Source: Laburnicola sp. R22_1
Taxonomy: Eukaryota > Ascomycota > Dothideomycetes > Pleosporales > Didymosphaeriaceae
Direction: 5' to 3'
DNA length: 64,000 nt
Assembly (NCBI GenBank): GCA_014281115.1
Contig: JACONQ010000004.1
Location: 2,046,001 to 2,110,000, forward strand
Below are positions 34,956 to 46,960 of this stretch, piece after piece (the first letter of the stretch is position 1; each line of letters starts with the position of its first letter). The translations under genes were made by a program, and so were the position numbers. The notes beneath the pieces are model-generated. The model searched no databases, was not told the DNA's origin, and was given only the letters and a program-made list of their open reading frames with translations.

Positions 34956-37900
34956 ACTTTTTAGTTCTAGAATATATATAAACTAAACTTACTAATAGCG
35001 CCTAGATTAATATGCCTTAGGGCAGATACACTTTAGCCGCCCTATTTAGTATATCTAAGCTAAGACACTCTATAAAGCTACCTAATATTAATAAGTACTA
35101 TAGAAAAGGTTAATCTAGTCCTAGTATTAAAGATTAGCTAAAGGATATATACAATACAATCTGCATAAATATAGACTATTACTAAGGTAATAATAATAAA
35201 AAAGATTAAACTAACCTTATAAAAGCTATTCTTAGTTGCTTTAAAGACGCACCTTAAAAGGTAGTACAAAATTAGTGTTAAATAAATTAGGCTCTCTAAG
35301 AAGATTATAGACCTAAAGCACTTTTTAAATTTCTAGAAAAGACTTACTATAATTTCTTTACTTTCTAATAGGCATATAAGAAGTTTTATAAGCTCTTTCT
35401 CTTTAATAGAATAAATACTTAAATATTTCTATAGGCTTTTAAGAGCCTAGCTAGGAAAGATAGACTAGATATAAAGAACTAGAAGGACAAATTATAACTT
35501 AAATTAACTAGAAGTCTTAAGTTAATACTTTAGTAAAAGATAAAAGACCCTAATATTAACTACCTAGTAATTAAACGCTAAATAACTGCAGCTAACTACA
35601 CTCTTTAAGATAATAACGCAATAACCCCTTTTTAGGCGCATATAAGAACTTCTTTCTAGATATTACCCTCTAGATTATAGCCCTTATATATAGCCCCTAC
35701 TAAATTAATACTCTACTCTAAACCTACTACTAATAATTAACCTACTATTTCCTTCTATACCTTATATAATTAGACTAGGGTGTAGTGTGTCTAAAACTAC
35801 GCCTGTTTTAAGTGTGGCAAAGTAGAAAACAAACACTTGCGCTACTACCCCTATACTAAGAAGATAGCTATATAAGCAAATATAGATATAGCGAATAATC
35901 TAGATTTAAATAAACTTAGTATTACCTACTACTCTAATTTAGAGGTAGGTAATTTATTAGATAATAAGGCTTTAAATACGCGCTACTAGACCACTCTAAT
36001 CTAGTAGCTTATATAGGAGCCACTAAACTAATTAATTTAGATAAACTATAGTTCTAATTATAAAATATAGATGCTAAGCCAAAATTATTACTTATAGGTG
36101 GTAAGATAGTAAGGGTTTCTAAGCTATTTAGAGGCTCTTAACTAGTCCTACTAGTGCAAATTATATTCTAAGAATTAGCTCTTGGGTTGCGAGCCTTAAT
36201 AGACACTAGTGCTAGCGCTTATAATCTTATTACTTTAAGGTATATAAAGATAGTATAAAAACAGCTTAAAGCTAAACTTCTTTACTTAAAGATACTAATT
36301 CCCTTTAAAAACTTTATAGGGAAGAGAAGCGCAAAAGTAGATATCTATTTTATAGCCTAGCTTAATATTAATAAATATAGCTTTATTATATAGTTTATTT
36401 TCTATAATATAGGGGACTATAATCTTATTATTAGTAGGAAATTTTTTAAGCAAGCTAACTACCTAGTTAACACTTAGGACTGCCGCCTTTATTAGAAAGA
36501 TAATAAGAATCTAACCTTTGCTAGCAATCTTGTCTTACTGTAGACTTCTCTCCTACCTAACCCTTTCTACTAGAATAACGCTACTTAATAGGATAGCCTA
36601 CTTAAAAAGCAGAACTATACCCACTAAAAAACTTACTTATTAAAAGCTAACTAGAGTGTCTCTAAGGAAATCTCTATCTAGCTTCCTAACCCTACTATCT
36701 TAGTTATTAGAATATACTTAAAGGCTTACTAGAAACTAAGCTATAAGGATAACTTTAATAGAGATAGTAGCGTAGAGGCTATAGAGCTATCTTCTTTAAA
36801 CAAAGAGCTATTAGATAATAAGTTACCTATTAGTTACCCTATCCTTACTATTTAAAGAAGCTACTAGTAAAACTAGCCCCTAGAAATTATGTGGTAGAAT
36901 CTAGATATTACTTTTAGCCCTAGACCTAGAGACTATAATCCTACTAGAGAAGCTAATTTAAAGATTAGACAGCTCTTATAGGAATTAACTATTTAATTAA
37001 AATTACTCTAGCTAAAATAATCTAGAAAAGCTTTCTTCTGCCGTACTAAATTACTAATATAGAAAGAGAACTTATAAAAGATAAATAATAAATTACGTTT
37101 AGCAAACCTACTAGTCCTATAGGATTTAGCTAACCTCCTAGAACTTATTTAGATGCTAATATAGGAATAGTTATACGCTACTAGCTTTAATATTAATATA
37201 GTAAGCGCTATAGTCTTTATTTTAAATAGCAGCTATAAGTCAAATATAATTATTAGTTATACTAGCCTCTATAAGCTAGCTAAACTTATTAAGAACTATA
37301 AGAGCGAGATTTATAGCCTAGAAAATAAGTCCTAAGCTAACCTACTTGCCAAAATAGAATAAGCGCTCCCCTAGCTAGGATACGCTAAAGCAGAGCCCAC
37401 CTATTTTTTAAAATTAGATTCTAACGCCCTTTTGCCTTACTAAAAAAGTGTTAATTACTATATTAATCTTACTAAAGACCTATCTACGCTTACTACCTTA
37501 CCTTTATATAGCATATTCTTAGAGCACCTTAAACTTCTTAAAGTCTATATTAATAACTATATTAAGTGTAGGTTTATTGTTCCTAGTAACGCTAGCTTCG
37601 CTTTACTAGTGTTATTTACTAAAAAGCTAAGCAAAGATTAGCACTTTTATATTAATTACTACTAGCTTAATACTATTACTAAAAATAATATTATAGTAAT
37701 TCTACTTATTAAGAAGACACTTATGCGCCTCTCTAGAGTAAGACTTTTTACTAAGCTTAATATTCGCTAAGTATTTTACTAAATCTAGCTTACTCTAAAA
37801 ACTAAAGCGCTAACTACTTTTTAAACCTAGTATAGAAATTATAAGTATAGGATCTTGTCTTTTAGTCTCTATAATAGTCTTACTACCTTTTAATAGTTTA

Positions 37901-40700
37901 TTAATAGCGTTTTAGATAATTATCTAAATGACTTCTATACTATATATATTAATAACATCCTTATCTTTTCTAAGGATCCCCTAGAATATAAAGAATATGT
38001 TTATAAGATTCTACTTTACTTAAGAAATGCTAATCTCTAAGCTAATCTTAAGAAATGTAAATTTACTATAATAGAAACTAAGTTTTAAGAATATAGTATT
38101 AGTACTAAAGGAATCTATAAGGATCTTACAAAGACCGCTATAGTTTAGAAATAAAAAAAGCTTATAACACTTAAGGTATTGCAGAGCTTTTTAGGCTTCT
38201 ATAACTACTACTACTTTTTTCTTTCTTACTATAAGTAAGTTATTTGCCGCCTAATTAAGCTGCTAAAAGATAGTGCCTTTTACATCTTTAAAGACTAGGA
38301 ATATGCTATCTTTAAAGCTGCTAAGTAACTTATAGCTAGTAATATTCTAGTCTTATAGTACTTTCCATTTTAGATTACCTATATAGAAACTAACTCTAGT
38401 AATAGTATTAATATAGATTCTCTTAGTTAACTATAATCTAATAGTATCTAGCGCCTAGTTGCATAATACTCTAAATTATTAAAGCCTACTAAGTTAAATT
38501 ATAATATTTATAATAAGGAAATGTTAGTAGTTATATAGGGCCTTTTTAATAGAGACCGCAACTAATTAGCCTCTAAACTACTAAGCTCTTTAATATTATT
38601 ACTAATTATTAGGCTCTTAAATACTATAGCACTAAACATAAGCTTTCTCTATAGTAAGCCTATTAGTCTAAGAAGCTATCTAAATACTATTATTAAATTA
38701 TATACTAACTAGACACTATAAATGTTATAGCTAATACGCTATCTAAAAAATAGGATAAGCTAAAGTTATAAAAGAAGAAGAATTAAGAGGCTTACACCTA
38801 GTTTTTTCTTCTATAACTACTAATTACTATTAAAGCAGCCCTTATAATTATTATAATTACAGAGTAAAAAGAAGGAAAAGTTAATATAAGCTTTAAAGAA
38901 GCCTATCCTTATATACTTACTAATTGCCTACTATATATTAATTAAACATACAAGGTACTTAAATCGCTCTAAGAAGCTGCCTATTTAGAATTACTAGGTT
39001 TTGCCCTTACCCTTTTAGGGTTGCTTCCTTATAAAGACCGCCTAGTAGTTTCCTTTATAGAGTTTCTCTAGACGCATCTAATTTAAATAATATATACTTA
39101 TTAGGTTACTACCTATTTAGGTTTATGAAAAACTCTTTAGCTTTTATACTAGTTATATTACTAAAAGAGTATAAACACTAATATTAATAGGTATATTTCT
39201 AATTGCAAAGACTATTAGTAAAGTAAGCCCTTACTAGATAAAAAGCTAGACTTATTACATTTGCTTCCTATCCCCAAAAATATCTAGCAAGATATCTTAA
39301 TTAATTTTAAATTATTCTCTAAGAATAAGAAAGGGTACAATAATATAATAGTATCTTATTGCTGCTTATCTAAGCGTGTCTTTTCTATACCCTACTATAA
39401 GATAGTTATAGCTAAACAAGCTGCTAATCTTTACTATTAGTATATATTTAGAGTCTTTAGCCCCCCTTAATTAATTATCTCTAAATACGGCCCCTAGTTT
39501 ATTTCTGCTTTCTTAGCTACTTTATATAAACTTATAGGTATTAAGTAACTTTTTTTTATAGTGCAGCATCTATAAACTAATAGTTAAACTAAGATTATAA
39601 ATTAGTACCTTAACTAGTATCTGCGTCTGTTTAATAACTTTTATTAAGATAACTAGTTAGATTTGCTATCTAGTATAGACTAGGCCTAAGTAATACTACT
39701 ATATAATAGCACTAGAGTTTTGCCTTTTAAAATTAAGTTTAGGTATTAGCTATACTTTTACTAGGACTAGCGCAAGTATACTTAACTAGTTACTAAATCT
39801 TTAAATAATATTACTTTAGAAAAGGCTAAAGTATAAGTTAAGGCCTATGCTAAAGCCTATAAATTTATCTATAATACCGCCTACGCTAATATATCTACTA
39901 CCTAGGAAATACAATTAGAGCAGGCTAACAAATATAGACAAGCTATTAATTTTAATATTAAGAACTAGATCTTTATTACCCTAAAGGAATTTATTACTAA
40001 ACGCCTATTAGTTAAGTTAGATTATTTAATAAAAGGACTATACCTAATTATAGGTAAGAAAGGTTACTTATTTATACTTAAACTTCTATAATATATAAGA
40101 GTTTATCTAGTGTTCTACACTAATAGACTTTAAAGAGATTTAAATAATCCCTTACTAAGTTAATTATAATCTTTAGAACTACCTATTAAAGTAAATAAAG
40201 TCTCTAAGTAGTTAGTTTCTTATATTCTTAATAGTAAAGTAGACTGCAAAACACTAAAGTACTAGATAGTATAGGAAAGATATAACTCGAATCTAACCTA
40301 CTACCCTACTAATAACTTTATTTACTCTCCCCTACTAATTAAAGCTTACTATTAAGAGTACCCTAAGTAAGCTAGTCTACTAAAATTGTTGCCTATTTAG
40401 CTAGACGCCGCCCTTTAAGATACCTTTCTAGAGCCTATTTCTAAAGATAATATGCCTATAAAAATAAGGTTAAAGCGCTATATTAGGCGTGCTTAGCTAG
40501 ATACCTATTACTTTTTAATATCTCTATGCTCTTAGGCTTACGTATATACCTAGATACCTATTACTTTTTAGTACTTTTACCCCCTAACAGCCCCTCTACC
40601 TCTAGATATTTCTACTACTGCTAGTAGCCCCTATAGCTTTAAAAGCTGCCCTGCCCTAATTAAAAACTATATAGTTAGGTTAATATATTGTTTAAAACGC
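34956..40700 (+). pseudogene. Gypsy F gag-pol, broken
   Basis: Translated through stops, gag resumes after the Copia insertion and ends in a zinc knuckle CFKCGKVENKHLRYYPY near 35,810. Protease reads LIDTSASAYNLI near 36,196 (family LIDSGASG). RT covers about 37,480-38,150 with FYTIYINNILIFSKDP near 37,935-37,980, the active-site pair changed from Asp-Asp to Asn-Asn. RNase H follows to about 38,740. Integrase covers about 39,200-39,800, and a chromodomain-like segment about 40,200-40,390 (SKVDCKTLKYWIV-like when TAG is read as Trp). Stops are very dense and nearly all TAG or TAA. Confidence 0.85.
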
Positions 40701-41069
40701 TCTTTTATAGTACTAGAAAATCTTATATAATATAATTACGCTAGCGCGCAAAAAAATAACTAGAAATTTTTTAGCTAACTACTTTCTTATATAGTGTTAA
40801 AGCTAAGAATACACTTTATTAGTAAAATACTAAACGCTAAACTATAGTTTCTAACCTAGTACTAATTTATCGCTAACTACTTTCCTTAATATCTCTACTA
40901 AATAGCACCTAAATTAAAAACTAAGACTATTACTAGAACTATAGGGGTCTATTGCCCCTATTCTAGCCCTCTTTAGCCCTAAAATAGTGCTAGTTATATT
41001 AAAAATCCGCTAAAACACCCTATTTTTATATACTTTCCTTTTTATTATTAAGCCTTAAAAGGGGAGTTA

Positions 41070-41346
41070 TGTAATAGTTTGTGCCTGCCTCCCTACTAGT
41101 TATTTACTATTACTTTTTCTTTTACACCTTAATAGCGCCTTTTACCTTATAAAAGGTGCCTTTTCTAGTTAGTGTTAGCGCGTAGTTAGCGTAGGCCTAT
41201 GCCCTATACCGCCTACTATATAAGTAAGGGTCTCTAGGTTCCTTTCTTATTCTCTATCTTAGTATAGTCTTAATTTAGTTATCTCTTTTAACTATACTAG
41301 CTATTCCTAAGAGGTTTGCCCTATAAGGCTATATACTGCCCTTATA
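41070..41346 (+). repeat. Gypsy F right (3') LTR
   Basis: Begins TGTAATAGTTTGTGCCTGCC, three bases after the AAAAGGGGAG polypurine tract, and ends at CCCTTATA before the GTAGA duplication (41,347-41,351). Confidence 0.87.
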
Positions 41347-41351
41347 GTAGA

Positions 41352-43049
41352 CCTTTTAGTATATAGTATAATACTATAAGAAAAAGCTATAAGTATACTA
41401 AAAATATATTAAAAAAGGTAACATAGTAAAATAGGTTAAACTAGAAACTATTTATTAGTATGTGCAAATTAGTTTCTTATACTAATAAGATAGTTAATTA
41501 TAATATACTATAGTCTATAGGTATTAATATTAAAGATAATAATATAATATATAGTTGCTTATATAGTATTTTAAAAAATCTATAACTAGAAATTAAGTCT
41601 TTATCTATTTATTCTTATATATATAGTATATTTTTTTATAACTAAGAGGTTTCTAATAAACATATTATTATAATAGTAGTTATTCCTCCTACTATTATTA
41701 ATACGGAAAAGTATTTTAAGGTAGTATTAATAAAAAGAGATTACTAATTATTATATAAAACCTTAAAGTTACTATTTATAATAGCCTTTTCTTAACTAAA
41801 TAATACACTTTTTAGAAAGTAGATAGTTACGCACCTATATATATATATAATAAAATAAATAATACTAATAGTTATACTTAGAATTAGTATTATAAAAGTT
41901 AAATACTTTTAACCTTACTAATAGTATAGTAATATAATCTAAATTATATAGTAAATAAATTATTATATCTAGTTTGTTTTATTATAGTATTAGCTAATAT
42001 CTAAATACTTTAAGAACTATAGATTTTAACCTATAGCTTTCTTTTTACTATTTTAGTAGTTTAGTCCTTAGCTATATTATATATTATTAATTAAGTACCT
42101 AGAGTATTAGGAAAGGTTTTAAGCGAGTATAAGCACCTAGGGCACCTAAGCGGCTCTAAGCACGCCTATGTACGCCTGCGCACTAAATGCGCTTAGAGCG
42201 CACTAGTAATACTACTTTTTTCTTAGCGTATATATACGTAAGGTTGCGCAAGGATATGTATCTAGGGTCTATAGGACACCTATACTATTATAATAATACT
42301 AATTAATTAGCAAATAAAGCTCTTTAATTAGCTAGAATTTAAAAAAAAGCTTAGTAAGCAGCTTACTAAGCAACTTACTAAGCTTTTAAAAAAGATTTTT
42401 AAAGTATAAAGTTAAAGTCTCTTACTAAATAGTAATTACTAGTTAATATAATAGTACTAATTACTAGCGTATTATATAGAACTTCTACCTAACCCTAAAT
42501 TCTAGATTTTATAGGTTTAAAAATAGAAAAAATATAGTTTTATAATTATTTAAAAGAATTAGATTAGGCGAAAATTAGTGGCTTAGCAAAGAACACTATT
42601 TTAAAAAGTTTAAACTTTAATAACTTTTTAACTACTTTATTATTATTATAACTTTCTTAAAAATTTATATAATAAATTATTAGTACTATTATTTTATATA
42701 ATAATATTACGTAATATATATAATAACTAGTAAAATAAAGAGTTTTTTTATTAATTACTAACTAATTACGTAATAAAAATAGTATTTTTAAAATTAATAA
42801 TTAAAGACTAGTATTTTCTCTATAAATCTATTAAAAAATTAAAATTATAGCTTTACTAGTACACAAGTTATAAAGCTTTAAAAAATTACTTATTTTGGCT
42901 ATTTATACATATCTGCGTAAGTCTACGCATAACTATGCATCTCTAAGCATTTTTGTGCTAGTAAATTACTTATGTAAAAATGCGTACAAATGCGTAAGTC
43001 TGCGCACGTCTGCGCACGATTCGCATAGTTAAGTAGAAAAACTTTCCTA
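41352..43049. other. AT-rich RIP-mutated DNA with TGCGTA-type motif clusters
   Basis: No readable frame. Two GC-containing islets, 42,120-42,255 and 42,905-43,030, carry many TGCGTA, TACGCA, TGCGCA and CTTAGAG-like motifs, partly as inverted copies of each other. They could be subterminal regions of a degraded DNA transposon. Confidence 0.35.
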
Positions 43050-43135
43050 ATAAGGTAGAATAATAAAGGCTTTTATCTTAATATATTAAAAAAAGCAAAG
43101 CCTCCTACTTAGTAATTAAAAAGAGCGTAAAAAAG
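43050..43135 (+). repeat. Short interspersed repeat, copy 3 (RIP-mutated, 5' end lost)
   Basis: GGTAGAATAATAAAGGCTTT, then GCAAAGCCTCCTACTTAGTA, continuing into GCGTAAAAAAGGTAATTATA as in copy 2. Confidence 0.7.
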
Positions 43136-43216
43136 GTAATTATAAAAAAAAGATATTAGGGTATTATTTAATATTAAGAGTAAGGAGTATATATATATAA
43201 TTTATTATATATTATA

Positions 43217-45067
43217 ATGTGTTTATAAGTAAGCGGCGTATATAAGCGAGCGGCGCACTCTACTAAGTCTCTTAGCCTTTTACAGCGTATAAATTTATAA
43301 CGTATTAATATTCTATTAATATAATAGCTATTCTAAATTAAGTAGTATCTAGAGAAGCCTTCTTGCATATATATAAGTTGTGCCCAGGCTTCCTATAGCG
43401 CGTGCAGCGCGCTGAAGCCTGCTAGCTCACACCTAACCGCGCCTGGCTATACTGCGTTTCTCCCTCTAGTTGCTGCTTAACAGCCTTTTAAGCAATAATT
43501 TCCTCTCCCTCTGCCTTTAATAGGGTGCCTCGCTTCTAGATCCGCTTCTTTTCACGCTGTTTACGCGTTGTGGCTACCTTATTTACTCTCTATAGACTAG
43601 CTATCTTATCACGCATAAGCACTATTAAATGCGCCATTCTTTTAGCCCCTCTTGTAAGCCAATTAAGCGACTAGATAACTAATATAGGAGAGAATTCTTA
43701 ATGCCTTTAGATCCGCTTACAAACTAGAGTTAACTAAGCGCCTAGCTCGCGCGCGTTACTTAGTATTGCAGACTCCCATAGGGCCTCTAGTAGGGCTGCT
43801 AGCGACAGTGTACGAAGCTTTATATTAAGCTTTAATATTACTGCCTCTGGATTGTATAGAACTAGCCTAGCGCCTTAAAAGCTTACGCAGATATTCTTCT
43901 TTGTAATTAACTAGTTATAGGCGGCGCGGAAGGCTGGTAGGAACTTAAGCTTGGTAATATAGTTAATATGGTCGCATATTAGGCCCTCGACCTAGCGCCC
44001 GTACGCCCGCTTTAATGGCGAGAAACAGCCCACGTTAAGTGGCTGTAGGAGGTGTGACAAATATAGTGGCATGCATAGGGTATAGATCTTGTTCTCCCTA
44101 TAGATCTCTTAGAATTCGAGCGAGTTGTAGCTCTTATGGCCATTAAGTATTAGGAGCTAACGCGCGCCTACTCTACGCTCTACTGTATGCTTAATAAAAT
44201 GCTATAGCTAGGCAACACTAAGCTCGTTTGTAGTCTAGCTATTGTTGCTAAGACTAATAGCCTAGTTACCTAGTATATTGTTGCCCTTGTACTAGGCAGA
44301 GAGATAGTACTAGCTAGCAAAGATAATAAAGGGCGGGATTGCCTATCCAGCAGCGTTAATTCCGTAGATTGCCATCACCCACTCGCGATTGCCTAGCTGG
44401 ATCGCTTTTGGCTGGCCACGCCTCTCTAAGCTAGTAACGACTAGCTGGGAGGATATTTTACCCATTAGAAAGCTAGTCTTGTCGAAGTTAAAGGTGTCCT
44501 TATTACAGATACTATAGGTGGCCTTTGTGCGTACTACTAGCTCAAACCAGGCCTGTATAGCCGTTGGGTCCTCGCAGAGGGCTCGCTGTCAATTATAGGG
44601 TTGATTAAATCGCGTTGTAAGGCTGTCTGTTCGCTTAACAAAGTTCCTAGGCCATAGCTAGCCAATGTAGCCTGCGCTACGCTTAGTAAGCAGCTTATTC
44701 GCCATATCTTGTACAGCACCTAGAGTGGGCGCAAATCCTCGCGAACCTAGGTTAAGTATGTGCTTAACAATCACCTCCTCTTCTAGCTTAGTAAGCTTCT
44801 TTGATTTAGACTTACAGTCGCGTCGCGCAGCGATTCCTGCGCGTTGGCGCCAGAGCGTAGTTTTAGGGATGCTGTACATAGTAGCAGCGCGTCGTCCACT
44901 CTGAATTTGATTCTGTTTAATAGCTGAGATAGCTAGGAAGATATTTGCCTCATTATAGGGCAATTGAACAAGCGTTGGTGGAGCCATTGTAGTTGATAGG
45001 TAACGCGTCGTAAAAAGTTGGTGGGGTGCGCCGCTCGCTTATATGCGCCGCTCACTTATAAACACGT
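43217..45067 (-). mobile_element. pogo/Fot-type DNA transposon G, complete with TIRs, inactivated
   Basis: Inverted repeats of about 45 bp read ACGTGTTTATAAGTGAGCGG and continue GCGCATATAAGCGAGCGGCG; left-end differences are transitions. TA flanks both ends (43,215-43,216; 45,068-45,069). Length is 1,851 bp. Encodes a transposase on the minus strand and is damaged more than its neighbour H. Confidence 0.9.
43400..44987 (-). pseudogene. pogo-type transposase of element G, broken
   Basis: From ATG 44,987 a 109-residue open stretch holds a psq helix-turn-helix (SGRRAATMYSIPKTTLWRQR) and the start of a CENP-B-type HTH (LTKLEEEVIVKHILNLGSRG). It then stops at the expected Gln/Trp. Further relics of DDE_1 are NFDKTSFLMGKI near 44,480, LLILNGHKSYNSLEF near 44,150 (family LIDGHxSH) and PLNVGCFSPLK near 44,020 (family PLDVGCF). 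Thus at least two catalytic Asp have become Asn. Frames shift in the C-terminal third, whose end I cannot fix. Confidence 0.78.
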
Positions 45068-45085
45068 TAGTAGTAAAGTAAAGTA

Positions 45086-46958
45086 ACGTACTCCACAACC
45101 GAGCGACTCACCCAACCGAGCGACTCACTTTTGCCAAGACCCCACCAAAACATGTACTATTCACGACAGTACAGAGTCAATACGAACTATTATCAATAGT
45201 CTAAATAGGCCAATCTATTCAGAATCTACTTCTGCAGGTTATTTACACGTTGTTCTATTGTGCCCAGGCTCGCCGCAGCGTCCACAGCGCCGTTGAGTTG
45301 GCTCGCCTCCATCAACACGCGCCCTCTTCTTTGCCTTCTTGCCATCACTGCGCGCCGCAAAGTCCTTTAGAGTAGCCAGCCGCTGGCCCTCTTCAGCTAT
45401 AAGAGCTCCTTCTTGCTGCAATCGCTTTCTTTTGTGCGATTTACGTCGCGTGGCGGCCTCATTAGCAGCTTGAAGTTCGGCGTTGCGTTTGGTCATCAAC
45501 ACCAAAGAATGCCCCATCAGCTCAGCGCCTTTGACGAGCTTTTCCACCGCCTTAACTATATAAGTTGGGGAACTATCCACATGCCTTTAAATCCTCTACT
45601 TAACCAGCATTAATTGTGACCTAAGTTCTGTACTATTTCGCGGAGTTTGCGACTCCCATGTACTATCGCGAATAGTACATTCTGGAGGCGTACGCAGGCG
45701 GACGTCAAGCTGCGATAGTACAGCCTCTGGGTCGTGGGGCACTAGGCCAGCACCTCAAAAGCCTCCTTTGATATTACTTTCAGTAATTGAAGCCTTAAAA
45801 GCAGCAATAAAGCAAGGTAGGAACTCGATTTTAGTGATGTGCGTGATGTGGTTGCGCATCAGATTCTCGGCTTGGCGCCCATACGCCTTCTTTAACGGCG
45901 CAAAACAACCCACGTCAAGTGGCTGCAAGAGGTGCGACGAATGTGGAGGCATACAGAGAGTAATAATATTACTCTTTTTACAGTAATCCTGGAATTCGAG
46001 CGAGTTGTGACTTTCATGGCCATCAATAATGAGCAAACGTGCTCCACTAATAGTACGCCTCTTTGTATGCTCATCAAAGTGCTTTAGCCATTGCAGACCA
46101 AGCTCATTTGTCGTCCAGCCGTTCTTAGAGACTGCAATAACCCAATTATAAGGTAGATCCTTCTCCTTATACCAGGCGGAGAGGTGGTGCTTGCCCCCGA
46201 AGATAATAAAGGGTGGGATCCACCACCCCATTGCGTTAATGCCTTGGATAACTGTTGTCCACTCCCTATTGCCCTACTGCACCTGCTTTGGCCGTCCTCA
46301 ACGCTCAGAGCCTGTGACTACCACTCCAGTCGATATTATGCCCATTATAAAGCCAGACTCGTCGAAATTGTAGGTGTCCTTATCTAGGATACCATACTTA
46401 GCCTTCATATTCTCCACAAGCCAGAACCAGCCTCGTATCACCTCAGGATCCTCCTAGAGGGCTCTCTTATAGTCGTACTTTCGATTAAACTTGACTTTAA
46501 GCTCTGGCTGGCGCTTAACAAAGTTTGGAGCCCAGTTATAGCCCACAGGGTCGCGATGCCGCTCAGCTAGCAAAGAATTAGCCATATCCTCCACAGCAGC
46601 AAGCCGTGGCGGGAATCCTCGCAAGTCTAGGTCGAGTACATGCTGTATAATCGCCTTCTCCTCTCTTACAGTAAGCTTCATTGTGTTAGGTAGGCAGTCG
46701 CGTCGGAAGGCGATTCCAGCGCGTCGTCAGCTAAGGGTCTTTTGAGGGATGTTATAGATAGCGGCAGCGCGTCTTTGCGAAAGTGACGCGTCTCGTTCAA
46801 TAGCCTAGATCGCAAGCTGTATACGAGCTTCGTTTGACGCTAGTAGTTCGTTGTGTTGTTGAGGCATCGCGTTGTACTATTAATGGTAGCACGTTTTGGT
46901 GGGGTCTTGGCAAAAGTGAGTCGCTCGGTTGGGTGAGTCGCTCGGTTGTGGAGTACGT
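45086..46958 (-). mobile_element. pogo/Fot-type DNA transposon H, complete with long TIRs, lightly damaged
   Basis: Inverted repeats of about 68 bp are identical at all but one position by eye and contain CAACCGAGCGACTCAC twice in tandem, then TTTTGCCAAGACCCCACC. TA flanks both ends (45,084-45,085; 46,959-46,960). Length is 1,873 bp, with one minus-strand transposase. It begins 18 bp after element G ends. GC content is near normal, and this is the best-preserved transposon in the window. Confidence 0.94.
45239..46867 (-). pseudogene. pogo-type transposase of element H with C-terminal zinc knuckle, few stops
   Basis: ATG at 46,867, end at TAA 45,239. N-terminal psq HTH (SQRRAAAIYNIPQKTLS), CENP-B-type HTH (46,680-46,500), then a DDE_1 core with all three catalytic Asp kept: NFDESGFIMG near 46,360, LLIIDGHESHNS near 46,020 and LLQPLDVGCFAPLK near 45,915. 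The tail has a basic coiled-coil segment and ends in CGRCGEPGHNRTTC, a CX2CX4HX4C knuckle (45,243-45,285). The frame is broken by TAG at Gln/Trp-like codons and TGA at CGA-like Arg codons (near 46,805, 46,725, 46,454, 46,300, 45,755 and 45,590). It would bind the TIRs and move the element if intact. Confidence 0.88.
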
Positions 46959-46960
46959 TA

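Larger units (their letters stand above)
26676..41346 (+). mobile_element. Ty3/Gypsy chromovirus (element F) with both LTRs, hosting a nested Copia
   Basis: Two same-direction copies of a 277/278-bp LTR bound the element, flanked by a GTAGA duplication. A polypurine tract AAAAGGGGAG lies three bases before the right LTR. Plus-strand coding relics are gag (about 28,960-29,780 and 34,960-35,870), protease, RT, RNase H, integrase and a chromodomain-like tail to about 40,700. A complete Copia element sits inside at 29,789-34,950. Excluding it, the element is about 9.5 kb, which is long for Gypsy. The leader (26,954-28,960) carries a tandem repeat, a short-repeat copy and one arm of an inverted repeat, so smaller insertions are likely. 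RIP mutation is heavy throughout. Confidence 0.88.

Noticed and set aside
42900..43030. Alternating TGCGTA/TACGCA units suspected as a CRISPR-like array
   Set aside because: Units are not evenly spaced, have no distinct spacers, and the genome is clearly eukaryotic; more like transposon subterminal repeats.
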